Part shown: positions 6,082-14,839 of the stretch, in pieces
Layout: each line of letters opens with the position of its first letter
How positions within the stretch are numbered: the stretch's first letter is position 1
NCBI GenBank assembly: GCA_031270585.1
Contig: JAISXK010000095.1
Span: forward strand, 1 to 19,262
Length of the DNA: 19,262 nucleotides
Origin: Clostridiales bacterium
GTDB taxonomy: Bacteria > Bacillota > Clostridia > Christensenellales > CAG-138
Direction: 5' to 3'
Position numbers and translations under genes: made by a program
Notes under the pieces: generated by a model
The model's database searches: none
What the model was told of the DNA's origin: nothing
The model's input: only the letters and a program-made list of their open reading frames with translations

Positions 6082-6612
6082 GTGTTGAATAAAAAGCTTA
6101 CGGCCTCAAAAAAAGCCGCGCTGGGCGGCATGGTCACTGCGATTACGGCGCTGTGTTTATACGCCGCGTCCATACTGCCGGCGGGCAGGGTGCCGCTTTT
6201 GTTTTTAGCCGCCATCGCGCCCTGCATACTCACATCCGAAAGGGCGTATGGCACGGCCCTGCTTGCGTTTATGGTGTCGTCCGGCATAGGGTTGCTGATG
6301 GCTAATATGCTTCCTGTGGCGCTGTATATCGCCCTGCTGGGGCATTATGGAATATTTTGCAGCGTGACAGGACGCAAGGTTGTCTCACGCCCCATACGCG
6401 TAGTGTTAAAGCTGCTGTATGCAAACATGTTTATCTGCGCGGGCCTGTATATCGCGCTGCGGGTGTTTGGCCTTACGCTTGCGTTGCCGGGCTGGCTGCC
6501 CGTCTGGGCGCTGATTGTCATTGCGGAAATTATCATCGCCATATTTGATGTTTTGTTTGACGCGGCCACAAAAATATACTTGGTCTACCTGCGGCATATA
6601 ATCGTGAAATGA
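6082..6612 (+). CDS. Small multi-pass membrane protein, unknown function
   Basis: The protein has 176 residues with about five hydrophobic helices: around 14-30, 36-50, 55-90 (probably two), 108-128 and 138-160. A lysine-rich start and a positively charged loop (SVTGRKVVSRPIRVVLK) suggest a cytosolic N-terminus. Overall shape resembles small energy-coupling S-component or DUF2232-like proteins, but I see no decisive motif. The start is GTG at 6082 with GGAGG (6070-6074) seven bases upstream. It lies 13 bases after the J-domain gene in the same direction, so it is the third gene of that unit and could anchor the pair to the membrane. A terminator follows. Confidence 0.75.
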   Translation: MLNKKLTASKKAALGGMVTAITALCLYAASILPAGRVPLLFLAAIAPCILTSERAYGTALLAFMVSSGIGLLMANMLPVALYIALLGHYGIFCSVTGRKVVSRPIRVVLKLLYANMFICAGLYIALRVFGLTLALPGWLPVWALIVIAEIIIAIFDVLFDAATKIYLVYLRHIIVK

Positions 6613-6635
6613 GCCCCGTAATAACAATCCCCTTC

Positions 6636-6670
6636 AAGCAAGAGCGCGTTACGCGCTTTTGTTGCTTTTT
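6636..6670 (+). terminator. Rho-independent terminator after the DUF5685/J-domain/membrane unit
   Basis: AAGCAAGAGCGCG pairs with CGCGCTTTTGTTGCTT around a TTA loop with one or two bulged bases, ending in a T-run at 6666-6670. It separates the three-gene unit from the PBP gene. Confidence 0.7.
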
Positions 6671-6721
6671 GCGTAAAAAATAAGCTTAAGACATCTGCAA
6701 TAAAACGCATGAGGTATGGGC

Positions 6722-9160
6722 ATGCTAATGCCTGTTGGAAAACAGTATTTGCAGGAAAAGTATTTGGAATACGTATCATGGTTGGAGGTCAGGCCCCGCA
6801 TGGCAAAAGCAGCCGAAAACGCAGCCCCGAAAAAACGTGCAAGCGTATATAAAAACATTTTCTTTTGCTTTATGTTGACGGGATTTTCGTTTGTGGCGCT
6901 TGTGGCCATGTATATTCTGCGGCTGGATGCCTGGCATGAATTCGATCTTTCAAAAATCATATACGCGCAGCAATCGGCGTTGGTGTATGACGCCCAAAAC
7001 GAGATGGTAAGCTGCCTGGCCGCATCTGAGACGCGCATTTGGGCCCCGCTCAACCGGATACCGCTGCATGTGCAGCGCGCGCTGCTGGCAGCGGAGGACG
7101 CCCGCTTTTATGAGCATATAGGCGTTGACTTTATCAGGATCATTGGCGCCGCCTGGGAGGATTTAAAGGCGGGCGGCTATGTGCAAGGGGCGTCCACCAT
7201 CAACCAGCAGCTTGTAAAGCTGAGTCATCTTACCAAGGATAAGGTGATGTCCAGAAAGCTTGAGGAGGCTGTTCTTGCTTACCAGATGGAGCAATTGTGC
7301 TCCAAGGATGAAATACTGGAAATGTATTTGAATTATGTATACTTCGGCGGCGGATTTTACGGCATCCAGGCTGCGGCGCGCGGCTATTTTGGCGTCAGCG
7401 CCAAAGAGCTCACGGTTGCGCAGGGCGCGCAGTTGATCGGCGTATTAAAATCCCCCTCAAAATACGCGCCGCATTTGGATATGAAGGAAAGCATATCGCG
7501 CCGAAATTTGATATTGGAACTGATGAGGGATTATGGATACCTCAGTGAGGAGGATTGCAAAAAAGCCAGTGCGGAAAAGGCCGTATTAACCAACAGCCTG
7601 AATAAGAACGTAAGAGGATATTATATAGACCTTGCGTTGGAGCAGGCCGGCGCGGCGCTGGAGATATCCATGAATGATCTTTTAAACGGCGGCTATCATA
7701 TCTACACCGCTATGGATATGCGCCTGCAGACCGCCTGCGAGGAAATGATGCTGGATAAAACGCTCTTCCCCGAAGCCGCGCAGGATGTGCAGGCGGCTAT
7801 GGTGGTGGTGGATATAAACACCGGCGGCGTGGTCGCGCTGATGGGGGGGCGCGAAAGCACCACGGCGCTTGGTTATAACCGCGCCACGCGTATACGCAGG
7901 CAGCCGGGCTCCGTCATCAAGCCGATCATCGCGTACGCGCCCGCGCTGGAATATGAAGGCTATACCACCGTAAGTATGCTTCTGGATCAGCCCACGGATT
8001 TTAATGGCTACCGGCCAAGTAATTTTAACAACAAATACCGCGGTTGGGTAACGCTGCGCGAATCTGTAGCGCAATCGCTCAATGTGCCCGCAGTAAAGGT
8101 GCTGGAAGATATCGGCGTAAGCGCCGGCAAAGAATTTGCTTCGCAGCTGGGCATTGAATTTACCGAGAAGGATACAAGCCTTACGCTGGCGCTGGGCGGT
8201 TTTACCTATGGGGTCTCGCCCTACCAGGTGGCGGGCGCCTATGCGGCGTTTGCGTCCGGCGGCGCGTATTCCGCTCCCACGCTGGTCATGCGGATCGCCA
8301 ATCGGGACGGTGAAATTGTGTACGCCTACCAGCCTGAAAAAAAGCGCGTGATGAGCGAAGCAAACGCCTATATATTAACGGATATGCTCAAAAGCGCCAT
8401 CCAAGAAGGCACGGGCAGCCGGTTGGGCGGCCTGGGTATTGAGCTTGCGGGCAAAACAGGCACAACGGGCGACGACAGGGGCAACCGTGACGCGTGGATG
8501 GCCGTATATAATCCCGAATATGCCGCCGCTGTTTGGATGGGGTATGACGACGCCCTGGATGGAAAGACATTGCCCCTGCACGCTACGGGGGGAAATTACC
8601 CCGCGCTGCTTTTAAAAGAGGTGTTTGAAACCATATACACGCAAAAGGCCGCGCCCGTTTTTGCGAAACCAGGCGATGTGGTTGAAATAAGGCTGGATGG
8701 ATACACGCTGGAAAACGAAAACCTGGCTGTGCTGGCAAACGCCTTAACGCCCGGCGCCAGCGTGGTAAGAGAGGTATTTGTAGCGGGGACAGAGCCCAAA
8801 AACAGCAGCAGCTATTGGGCGGTGCCGTTTCCGCCGACGGCATTCACGGTGGAAAGCAACATTGACGGTTACCCGGTTATATCTTTCACGCCGGATAATC
8901 CACATACCATTTACAGGCTTTACCGAGAGGATATGCGCAAAGTCGCTACATTGGTGGGCGAGTGGACGGGGGATACCGCCGTGCGGTATATGGATACGGC
9001 GCTTGAAACCGGCGTGACATACCAATATTACGTGGTACCCGTGCATCCGCAGTTGCGGATAGGGGGGCGGCAGGTGGTTGGCCCCGCGACGCTTAAACGG
9101 CAAATATTCGTGCCGCTCAACCCGTTTATCAGCAGCACGGTCGTTATAGAGGATCAATAA
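6722..9160 (+). CDS. Class A penicillin-binding protein (PBP1A-like) with Fn3-like C-terminus
   Basis: This bifunctional enzyme polymerises and cross-links peptidoglycan outside the membrane. A short cytosolic tail and one membrane anchor (about 44-66) precede a glycosyltransferase domain (GT51, about 85-265), with catalytic Glu125 in AAEDARFYEHIGVD and the QGASTINQQ motif at 155-163. The transpeptidase domain has nucleophile Ser397 in SVIK (397-400), SLN (452-454) and KTGT (578-581), all intact. Residues from about 701 form a fibronectin-III-like module ending TGVTYQYYVVPVHP, as in some Bacillota PBP1 proteins. The start is uncertain: ATG 6722 has GAGG seven bases upstream, ATG 6716 has no usable site, and ATG 6800 has GGAGG eleven bases upstream and would shorten the tail by 26 residues. 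Monocistronic by context, between a terminator and the GntR promoter. Confidence 0.95.
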   Translation: MLMPVGKQYLQEKYLEYVSWLEVRPRMAKAAENAAPKKRASVYKNIFFCFMLTGFSFVALVAMYILRLDAWHEFDLSKIIYAQQSALVYDAQNEMVSCLAASETRIWAPLNRIPLHVQRALLAAEDARFYEHIGVDFIRIIGAAWEDLKAGGYVQGASTINQQLVKLSHLTKDKVMSRKLEEAVLAYQMEQLCSKDEILEMYLNYVYFGGGFYGIQAAARGYFGVSAKELTVAQGAQLIGVLKSPSKYAPHLDMKESISRRNLILELMRDYGYLSEEDCKKASAEKAVLTNSLNKNVRGYYIDLALEQAGAALEISMNDLLNGGYHIYTAMDMRLQTACEEMMLDKTLFPEAAQDVQAAMVVVDINTGGVVALMGGRESTTALGYNRATRIRRQPGSVIKPIIAYAPALEYEGYTTVSMLLDQPTDFNGYRPSNFNNKYRGWVTLRESVAQSLNVPAVKVLEDIGVSAGKEFASQLGIEFTEKDTSLTLALGGFTYGVSPYQVAGAYAAFASGGAYSAPTLVMRIANRDGEIVYAYQPEKKRVMSEANAYILTDMLKSAIQEGTGSRLGGLGIELAGKTGTTGDDRGNRDAWMAVYNPEYAAAVWMGYDDALDGKTLPLHATGGNYPALLLKEVFETIYTQKAAPVFAKPGDVVEIRLDGYTLENENLAVLANALTPGASVVREVFVAGTEPKNSSSYWAVPFPPTAFTVESNIDGYPVISFTPDNPHTIYRLYREDMRKVATLVGEWTGDTAVRYMDTALETGVTYQYYVVPVHPQLRIGGRQVVGPATLKRQIFVPLNPFISSTVVIEDQ

Positions 9161-9208
9161 CCGCAATTTAACAATCTCCGCAACAATCGTAATTTCTGCA
9201 CGATTTTG

Positions 9209-9237
9209 TTGGCATGCAAGCGTATTTATTATATACT
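9209..9237 (+). promoter_or_regulatory. Promoter of the GntR-family regulator
   Basis: TTGGCA (9209-9214), 17 bases, then TATACT (9232-9237). A second, weaker TTGACA (9260-9265) with CATATA (9285-9290) at 19-base spacing lies just downstream. Confidence 0.55.
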
Positions 9238-9254
9238 TTATATAATTGTGCGAT

Positions 9255-9272
9255 GGCTATTGACAAATAGCC
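9255..9272. promoter_or_regulatory. Perfect inverted repeat, candidate GntR operator
   Basis: GGCTAT-N6-ATAGCC begins about ten bases after the likely transcription start and covers the second TTGACA box. A short dyad at this position is typical for repression by GntR/FadR dimers, so autoregulation is likely. The half-site was not matched to any published consensus. Confidence 0.45.
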
Positions 9273-9333
9273 GTGCTGCAAAAGCATATAAAGGGGGCGC
9301 GGTGCGAAACGTAAGTACCGGCACAGCATATCT

Positions 9334-10011
9334 ATGAAAGAGCAAATAAGCGTTAATCTGGGGCAAATCGCAAAAGAACTGTTGCCCCGCTCCATGGCCG
9401 CGCGGGATTGGGTGTTTCAAGTGTTGCGCGCCGCCATTGTGCGCGGCGTGCTGCCGGGCGGTATACCGCTCAGGCAGGATGAAATATCCGTCGCGCTCAA
9501 CGTAAGCCATATCCCTGTACGTGAGGCGTTCCGCCAGTTGGAGGCGCAGGGCCTTGTGCGCATATACCCCAACCGCGGCGCGGTGGTAACCAGGCTCACC
9601 CTGCAGGAGATGGAGGATATCATGGATGTGCGTGCCGTGCTTGAGGTGGGCGCGCTTGCGGCCGCCATCCCGCTGATGAGGGATGTGACCATCGAAACGG
9701 CGCAGGCAATATTGGATGAGGCGCACAATACCACCGATCCACACAAGTTGGAAGACTTAAACTCCTGCTTCCATTTTACATTATACGAACCTGTGCAAAA
9801 TCAAACGCTCTTTAAGCTGATTGAGCAGATGCATGCCAATGTGGATCGTTATATCCGCGCCTATTACAGCGAGGCTGAAAATCACGCCGCATCAAAAGCG
9901 CAGCATGACGAGCTGCTGTATGCGTGCAAAGAGCGCGATATCGAAGCCGCGCGAAATATACTTTACGAGCATATCTCCAGCACAAAGCGGCTACTTGAAG
10001 TGCCGCAATAA
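9334..10011 (+). CDS. GntR-family regulator, FadR/FCD subfamily
   Basis: This 225-residue protein has an N-terminal winged helix (about 20-90), with LRQDEISVALNVSHIPVREAFRQLE as the helix-turn-helix and NRGAVVTRLT as the wing. An all-helical FCD ligand domain follows (about 95-215). The FCD metal ligands are visible as Asp and His in EDLNSCFHFTLY, His in AQHDELL and His in LYEHIS, so a metal-bound carboxylate is the likely effector. ATG 9334 lacks a clear Shine-Dalgarno sequence, and no better in-frame start lies upstream, so expression may be low. Its targets are not evident; it sits between two wall genes but is convergent with one and has its own promoter. An inverted repeat upstream suggests autoregulation. 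Confidence 0.92.
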   Translation: MKEQISVNLGQIAKELLPRSMAARDWVFQVLRAAIVRGVLPGGIPLRQDEISVALNVSHIPVREAFRQLEAQGLVRIYPNRGAVVTRLTLQEMEDIMDVRAVLEVGALAAAIPLMRDVTIETAQAILDEAHNTTDPHKLEDLNSCFHFTLYEPVQNQTLFKLIEQMHANVDRYIRAYYSEAENHAASKAQHDELLYACKERDIEAARNILYEHISSTKRLLEVPQ

Positions 10012-10046
10012 CTTGCATCAAACTGCGGGGGCTGTGGCGAGCAATA

Positions 10047-11600
10047 TTATTGCGAAATCTTCGCGACCGCGCCGGCGGAAGGGCCTATGATGGTTTCGCC
10101 CGCATAGGCTTTGTACGTGGTTCTGTCGATAGAAACTTTTTTGACCTCTAAACCGTTTTTATAATACGTGGCATAGGATTGCCATATCGAGCCGGATTTG
10201 CGCGCAATCCATACCTTGGAATACCCCGGCGATCTTGTGGCGTCCACAATATATCGCATGGGCCCCGCCGGCGATACGGATGAAACGCGCCTGCTGGAAA
10301 GCCGGATTTCATCAAAGGTATCGTCAAACGGTTCGCCGTAGATTTCAAAGTGTATTTTCTTTTCGCTTTCGTCCACGTATGCAAACACATATAGGGGCGA
10401 CGCGGTGTTATTTTTCCACTTAAAGTCTATCCTGCCGCTGTCTATGGTGGCGTCAAGCCCGCCATCTACATAGGATAGCCGGCCCGAGTGGCCCTGCCGG
10501 TATACGATCTCCAAACCGCTTTTCAGTACGCAATTGTACAGCGTGGTGGAAACCTGGCAAACCCCGCCGCCGGCCTGATCTTCCGTGCGGCCCTGCACGA
10601 TGGCGGGCGCGGGCTTCCATCCGGCTTTGTAGGTGCGGTATCCCAGCGTATCGTTGGTGGAAAACACCTCGCCCGGCTGTAAGACGGCGCCATTGATCAG
10701 ACCCGCAGCCTTTTTAATGTTAAACACCCGCGAGGCGCGGTTGTAGGGGGATTTTGCAAAGGATGTGGAAGCTTCGCCGCGCAACACAAAATTTTTTCGG
10801 ATACCCTCTGCGGTGACGGCGGCCGCAGTGATCCGCGCGGGTATTTCCATATCCGCATATGTTTTAGATGTTGCCATCCGCAAAAGCGCCTTTGTCAGCG
10901 CGGGTTGATCCACCGTAATACCGTCCCGGTGTTCCGTAAGCGAAAAGCTCTCGGCAGGCTTTTTAGAAGAGGCCAGGGTAACGTATTCTGCGCTTTTCTT
11001 TACCTCGTCGGAAACGTTGGTATCCAACAACAGGCTGAATTCCGCGTTTACAGCGGGCCGGTCAAGTTTTTTTGCCAGGGCCGCCACAAAGTCTTCGACG
11101 CTCTTTCTGTCGGCGGTATAGCGCGTTTCATACTGGCGACCGTTGGCAGAGATATCTGAAAGCTCTTCTTCGATCTGCCTAAGCGTGCCCTGTCGCGCGC
11201 AGTAAAAGGCGGTGTTTAAAACCTCCTCCGTATCAAATGCAAAGTTAAAGTCATTCGCGGTCACGGCGTGCTTTTGGCCCTCCAGCAGCAATTCCACGTG
11301 AATGGTATCGAGCAGCGCGGCGTTTGCTTTATCCACAGCGTTTTTCGCTTCATCATAGGTCAATCCGCCCACATGTATGCCGTTTATGAGTATGCCGTCC
11401 GCAAAGTGGGGGGAAGATATATACGCCCAGCGTTTCTCTTCGTTTTTTCGCAGTGTGTGCGCGGTTAAAAATACGCCCGCAAGCGCAACAAGCGCGCATA
11501 CGCCGATAAGCATGCCGCGCCGTTTTTTCTTCTGCGTGACGGCCGTCTTATCCTCCCGCGCGGACAAATTTTCCGCCGCTTTTCGCTTTTTTTCTTCCAT
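10047..11600 (-). CDS. VanW family protein with G5-like C-terminus, membrane-anchored
   Basis: The 517-residue protein starts with a charged cytosolic tail (KKKRRG) and a single membrane helix (about 30-48). It is followed by extracellular peptidoglycan-binding-4-like sequence (about 70-290, with the typical INGIHVGGLTYDEAKNAV start). The VanW domain covers about 295-430, recognisable by LQPGEVFSTNDTLGYRT, GGGVCQVSTTLYN and GHSGRLSYVDGGLDATID. A G5-like segment closes the protein (about 440-505). Such YoaR/VanW proteins are surface proteins thought to act on or bind the cell wall; despite the name they do not by themselves signal vancomycin resistance. AGAGGA lies eight to nine bases before ATG 11600. 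It converges with the GntR gene with only 35 bases between stops and no clear terminator. Confidence 0.93.
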   Translation of the reverse strand: MEEKKRKAAENLSAREDKTAVTQKKKRRGMLIGVCALVALAGVFLTAHTLRKNEEKRWAYISSPHFADGILINGIHVGGLTYDEAKNAVDKANAALLDTIHVELLLEGQKHAVTANDFNFAFDTEEVLNTAFYCARQGTLRQIEEELSDISANGRQYETRYTADRKSVEDFVAALAKKLDRPAVNAEFSLLLDTNVSDEVKKSAEYVTLASSKKPAESFSLTEHRDGITVDQPALTKALLRMATSKTYADMEIPARITAAAVTAEGIRKNFVLRGEASTSFAKSPYNRASRVFNIKKAAGLINGAVLQPGEVFSTNDTLGYRTYKAGWKPAPAIVQGRTEDQAGGGVCQVSTTLYNCVLKSGLEIVYRQGHSGRLSYVDGGLDATIDSGRIDFKWKNNTASPLYVFAYVDESEKKIHFEIYGEPFDDTFDEIRLSSRRVSSVSPAGPMRYIVDATRSPGYSKVWIARKSGSIWQSYATYYKNGLEVKKVSIDRTTYKAYAGETIIGPSAGAVAKISQ

Positions 11601-11652
11601 AACTTATTCCTCTGTATATTGTGTGCCGCATATATGATTTTAGACATTCAAT

Positions 11653-11682
11653 ATTATAGTAGTTGGCGCAATATCTTGTAAA
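11653..11682 (-). promoter_or_regulatory. Promoter of the VanW-family gene
   Basis: Minus-strand TTTACA (11682-11677), 18 bases, then a perfect TATAAT (11658-11653), with start expected about 45 bases before the ATG. It is divergent from the nadE promoter. Confidence 0.65.
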
Positions 11683-11757
11683 GCATAAAAAGGTAACGGC
11701 AAGGTACGGGAAAGCTGTCGCGAAATGGAAAATGAGGCCGTCAGAAAAGGAGCGCAA

Positions 11758-11786
11758 TTGACGATAAAGCCAAAGCCCGCTACAAT
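11758..11786 (+). promoter_or_regulatory. Promoter of the NAD synthase gene
   Basis: TTGACG (11758-11763), 17 bases, then TACAAT (11781-11786). The leader is short, about 20 bases, and contains the AAGGAG ribosome binding site, which leaves no room for a riboswitch. Confidence 0.7.
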
Positions 11787-11814
11787 AAAATGAATAAAGC
11801 ATAAGGAGTGCGCA

Positions 11815-13707
11815 ATGCGAGACGGCTTTATAAAGATAGGCGCGGCGTCGCCGCAAGTGGGCGTTGCGGCTTGCAGCGAAAACAAGGCGTATATACTTGA
11901 TTGTATCGGGCAGGCGGCCAAACGGGATGTGCGGGTGCTTGTTTTGCCCGAGCTTTGCATCACCGGCTACACATGCGGTGATCTGCTTTTGCAGGATGCG
12001 CTGATAAAGGCCGCCGCAGACGCGCTTATAGAGATTGCGCGGCAAACCGCAGGGCTTGATATGCTTGTGGCGTTGGGGCTGCCCGTAGCTGTGGGAACCG
12101 GCCTGCTAAACTGCGCCGCTATTGTGCACAATGGTGATATATTGGGGCTTGTGCCCAAGGGGCATGTGCCCAATTATGGCGAGTTTTATGAAAAGCGCCA
12201 CTTTACGACCTGGCAAGGCAAAACCGCACCGGTTGATTTTTGCGGCAGGCAGGTGCCGCTGGGCGAAAAGCAGTTGTTTACATGCAGCGGTATGCCGGGG
12301 CTTGTAATCGGCGCGGAAATCTGCGAGGATCTATGGGTGCCGGCCCCGCCTTCTATCGCGCACGCCGCGGCGGGCGCAAGCGTGGTACTCAACCTTTCCG
12401 CCAGCAACGAGGTTGTGGGTAAGGCGGCGTATCGCAGGCTGCTATTAAAAAGCCATAGCGCCAGGCTGTGCTGCGCGTATGCGTATGCCGACGCGGGGTG
12501 TGGGGAATCCACCACAGACCTGGTATTTGGCGGGCACAACATCATAGCGGAAAACGGGCGCATATTGGCGGAAACCGCGCCATTTGAAACGGAACCGCTT
12601 GCCGTTACCGAGGTGGACGTAGCGCGTATCGCCTATGAAAGACGGCGCATGCAGATGTTCACTTTTAAAGACGAAGCGTATACCCGCACAGCGTTTTCAC
12701 TTGCGCACCGCGAAACGCGGTTGACGGGGCGTATAGAACCATATCCGTTTATACCGCATAACGATGATGCGCGCTATGACGACATATTAAATATACAGGC
12801 GCATGGGCTTAAAAAACGCTGGCAGCACGCAAAAAGCAAATGTGTGCTTGTGGGCGTATCCGGCGGACTTGATTCAACTCTTGCCCTGCTGGTGGCGGAT
12901 AAAGCCGCGAAATTGCTTGGGCGCAAACCTGGCGATATCATGGCGGTTACCATGCCGTGCTTTGGCACAACGGCGCTTACGCGTGATAACGCCCTGGCGT
13001 TGTGCGAAAGCATGCAAGTACCCTGTCAAACGGTGGATATTACGCTTGCCGTGAAGCGGCACCTGCAGGATATCGGCCAGCCTGCGGATGTGTTGGATGT
13101 AACATACGAAAACGCGCAGGCACGCGAGCGCACGCAGGTGTTGATGGATTTGGCAAACCGGTATAATGGCCTGGTGGCAGGCACCGGCGATCTCTCGGAA
13201 CTGGCGCTTGGGTGGGCCACCTATAACGGCGATCATATGTCCATGTACGCAGTAAACGCGTCCATCCCCAAAACGCTTGTGCGCCATATGGTAGCGCATA
13301 TTGCCGCGACGACCGAAAACGCGGCGCTGCAAAACGCGCTGCTTGCCATACTGGATACGCCTATCAGCCCCGAGCTGCTGCCCGCGCGGGATGGAAAAAT
13401 TACCCAGCGTACCGAGGATTTGATAGGCCCTTATGCGTTGCATGATTTTTTCCTTTACCATATGGTACGCTGGGGCGCGTCCCCGGCAAAACTGCTGCGA
13501 CTCGCCTGCCTGGCGTTTAACGGGGAATATGATAAGCCCACCATAAAAAAATGGCTGCGGGTATTTATCACACGGTTTTTCACACAGCAATTCAAGCGCT
13601 CCTGCATGCCGGACGGCCCCAAGGTGGGCACGGTTTCACTTTCGCCGCGCGGCGATTGGCGCATGCCCAGCGACGCGGAGTTTAGCGCGTGGGAAATGCC
13701 TGAATAA
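11815..13707 (+). CDS. nadE: Glutamine-dependent NAD(+) synthase
   Basis: This 630-residue fusion makes NAD from deamido-NAD, ATP and glutamine. The N-terminal nitrilase-type glutaminase has the full catalytic triad: Glu46 in LPELCITGY, Lys115 in VPKGHVPNYGEFYE, and Cys170 in GAEICEDLW. The C-terminal synthetase has the pyrophosphatase loop SGGLDST at about 348-354, the AVTMPCFGTTALT segment, and GTGDLSELALGWATYNGDH. The protein releases ammonia in the first domain and channels it to the second. Length is normal for the two-domain type. AAGGAG lies about seven bases before ATG 11815. It is transcribed alone, with its own promoter and terminator. Confidence 0.96.
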   Translation: MRDGFIKIGAASPQVGVAACSENKAYILDCIGQAAKRDVRVLVLPELCITGYTCGDLLLQDALIKAAADALIEIARQTAGLDMLVALGLPVAVGTGLLNCAAIVHNGDILGLVPKGHVPNYGEFYEKRHFTTWQGKTAPVDFCGRQVPLGEKQLFTCSGMPGLVIGAEICEDLWVPAPPSIAHAAAGASVVLNLSASNEVVGKAAYRRLLLKSHSARLCCAYAYADAGCGESTTDLVFGGHNIIAENGRILAETAPFETEPLAVTEVDVARIAYERRRMQMFTFKDEAYTRTAFSLAHRETRLTGRIEPYPFIPHNDDARYDDILNIQAHGLKKRWQHAKSKCVLVGVSGGLDSTLALLVADKAAKLLGRKPGDIMAVTMPCFGTTALTRDNALALCESMQVPCQTVDITLAVKRHLQDIGQPADVLDVTYENAQARERTQVLMDLANRYNGLVAGTGDLSELALGWATYNGDHMSMYAVNASIPKTLVRHMVAHIAATTENAALQNALLAILDTPISPELLPARDGKITQRTEDLIGPYALHDFFLYHMVRWGASPAKLLRLACLAFNGEYDKPTIKKWLRVFITRFFTQQFKRSCMPDGPKVGTVSLSPRGDWRMPSDAEFSAWEMPE

Positions 13708-13726
13708 AGAAAAACAACTGCGCGCC

Positions 13727-13755
13727 AAGCCCCGTCCCGGGGCTTATATATTTGC
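13727..13755 (+). terminator. Rho-independent-like terminator after nadE
   Basis: AAGCCCCG (13727-13734) pairs perfectly with CGGGGCTT (13738-13745) around TCC, followed by ATATATTT. The T-tract is interrupted but the stem is stable and well placed, about 20 bases after the stop. Confidence 0.75.
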
Positions 13756-13776
13756 GCAAAATAAAGGATATTTTTT

Positions 13777-13801
13777 GTTTACGTGGTATTAATATGTAAA
13801 C
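13777..13801. promoter_or_regulatory. Inverted repeat upstream of the dGTPase-like gene
   Basis: GTTTAC (13777-13782) and GTAAAC (13796-13801) are perfect inverted copies 13 bases apart around an A+T-rich centre with TATTAATAT. It lies 22 bases before the start codon, in the region where a promoter is expected, so it may be an operator. No clear -35/-10 pair was found. Confidence 0.35.
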
Positions 13802-13822
13802 GCCGCGCCCCGGGAGACAGAA

Positions 13823-14839
13823 ATGAGCGAGACACAATTCGAAATAACGCCAAGGCAATATTACGAAGCGCAGGAAGCGGCCACGCTTTCGCCGTTCGCG
13901 TCGCAATCCGGCGCAAGCAAAGGCCGCGATAGACCCATCAAGCCTTGCGATATCCGCACGGATTACCAGCGCGACCGCGACCGAATCATACACTGCAAAT
14001 CTTTTCGTAGGTTGAAACATAAAACACAGGTGTTTCTGTCCCCGCGTGGCGACCATTACCGCACAAGGCTTACGCACACGCTGGAAGTTTCGCAGATCGC
14101 GCGCACAATCGCCCGCGCGCTGCGGCTTAACGAGGATTTAACCGAAGCCATTGCCATGGGGCACGATTTGGGGCACACTCCTTTTGGCCACGCGGGTGAA
14201 GAGGTGCTCAACCGCCTTGTGCCGGACGGGTTTGAGCATAACCTGCAAAGCCTGCGCATAGTGGAAAAATTAGAGAACGGCGTGGGGTTAAACCTCACGG
14301 CGGAGGTGCGCGACGGCATCAAGCACCACAAAAAAAATGGCACGCCCATGACGCTGGAAGGGCAGGTGGTTAGCCTTTCAGACCGTATCGCCTATATCAA
14401 CCATGATATAGACGACGCCATCCGCGCGGAGGTATTGTCGCCTGCGGATTTGCCCAAGGCCACCACGGCCGTATTGGGCGAAAGCCATGGCGAGCGCATC
14501 AATACGCTGATTATAGACGTGGTAAATACGAGCTTCATGCAGCCGGCCGTATCGATGTCAGGCGGGATTGACGCGGCGTTTAACGCCTTGCGCGATTATA
14601 TGTTCCAAAACGTATACCTCGATTCCAAAGCCAAGCGGGAAGAGAAAAAGGCAAAGGCGGTTATAGAGCAATTGTACGCATACTATCTCAGTCACTTTAA
14701 CGAGATAGCCTGTGAATTTGCCATAAACGCAAAAACGGATGGAGAGGAACGCATTGTGGCCGATTGGATTGCCTGCATGACCGACAGATACGCCATAAAA
14801 ACGTTTGAAAAGCTTTTTGTGCCGCAAGAGTGGGCATAA
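13823..14839 (+). CDS. Deoxyguanosinetriphosphate triphosphohydrolase-like protein (HD domain)
   Basis: The 338-residue enzyme belongs to the dGTPase branch of HD hydrolases, which split dNTPs to the deoxynucleoside and tripolyphosphate and so trim dNTP pools. The N-terminal FRRLKHKTQVFL and RTRLTHTLEVSQIART carry the first metal His. GHDLGHTPFGHAGE holds the HD pair and neighbouring His, and SLSDRIAYINHDIDDAI supplies the last Asp. The TFGH-type nucleotide region and length fit the bacterial type-2 Dgt-like family. GGGAG lies six bases before ATG 13823. It precedes dnaG and rpoD, a common order in Clostridia, linking dNTP control to replication. Substrate range is not predictable here. Confidence 0.93.
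   Translation: MSETQFEITPRQYYEAQEAATLSPFASQSGASKGRDRPIKPCDIRTDYQRDRDRIIHCKSFRRLKHKTQVFLSPRGDHYRTRLTHTLEVSQIARTIARALRLNEDLTEAIAMGHDLGHTPFGHAGEEVLNRLVPDGFEHNLQSLRIVEKLENGVGLNLTAEVRDGIKHHKKNGTPMTLEGQVVSLSDRIAYINHDIDDAIRAEVLSPADLPKATTAVLGESHGERINTLIIDVVNTSFMQPAVSMSGGIDAAFNALRDYMFQNVYLDSKAKREEKKAKAVIEQLYAYYLSHFNEIACEFAINAKTDGEERIVADWIACMTDRYAIKTFEKLFVPQEWA

Noticed and set aside
1..13707. A joint NAD-based defence system made of the sirtuin and nadE
   Set aside because: They are about 10.7 kb apart with ribosomal, glycolytic and wall genes between; nadE is a normal housekeeping gene with its own promoter and terminator.
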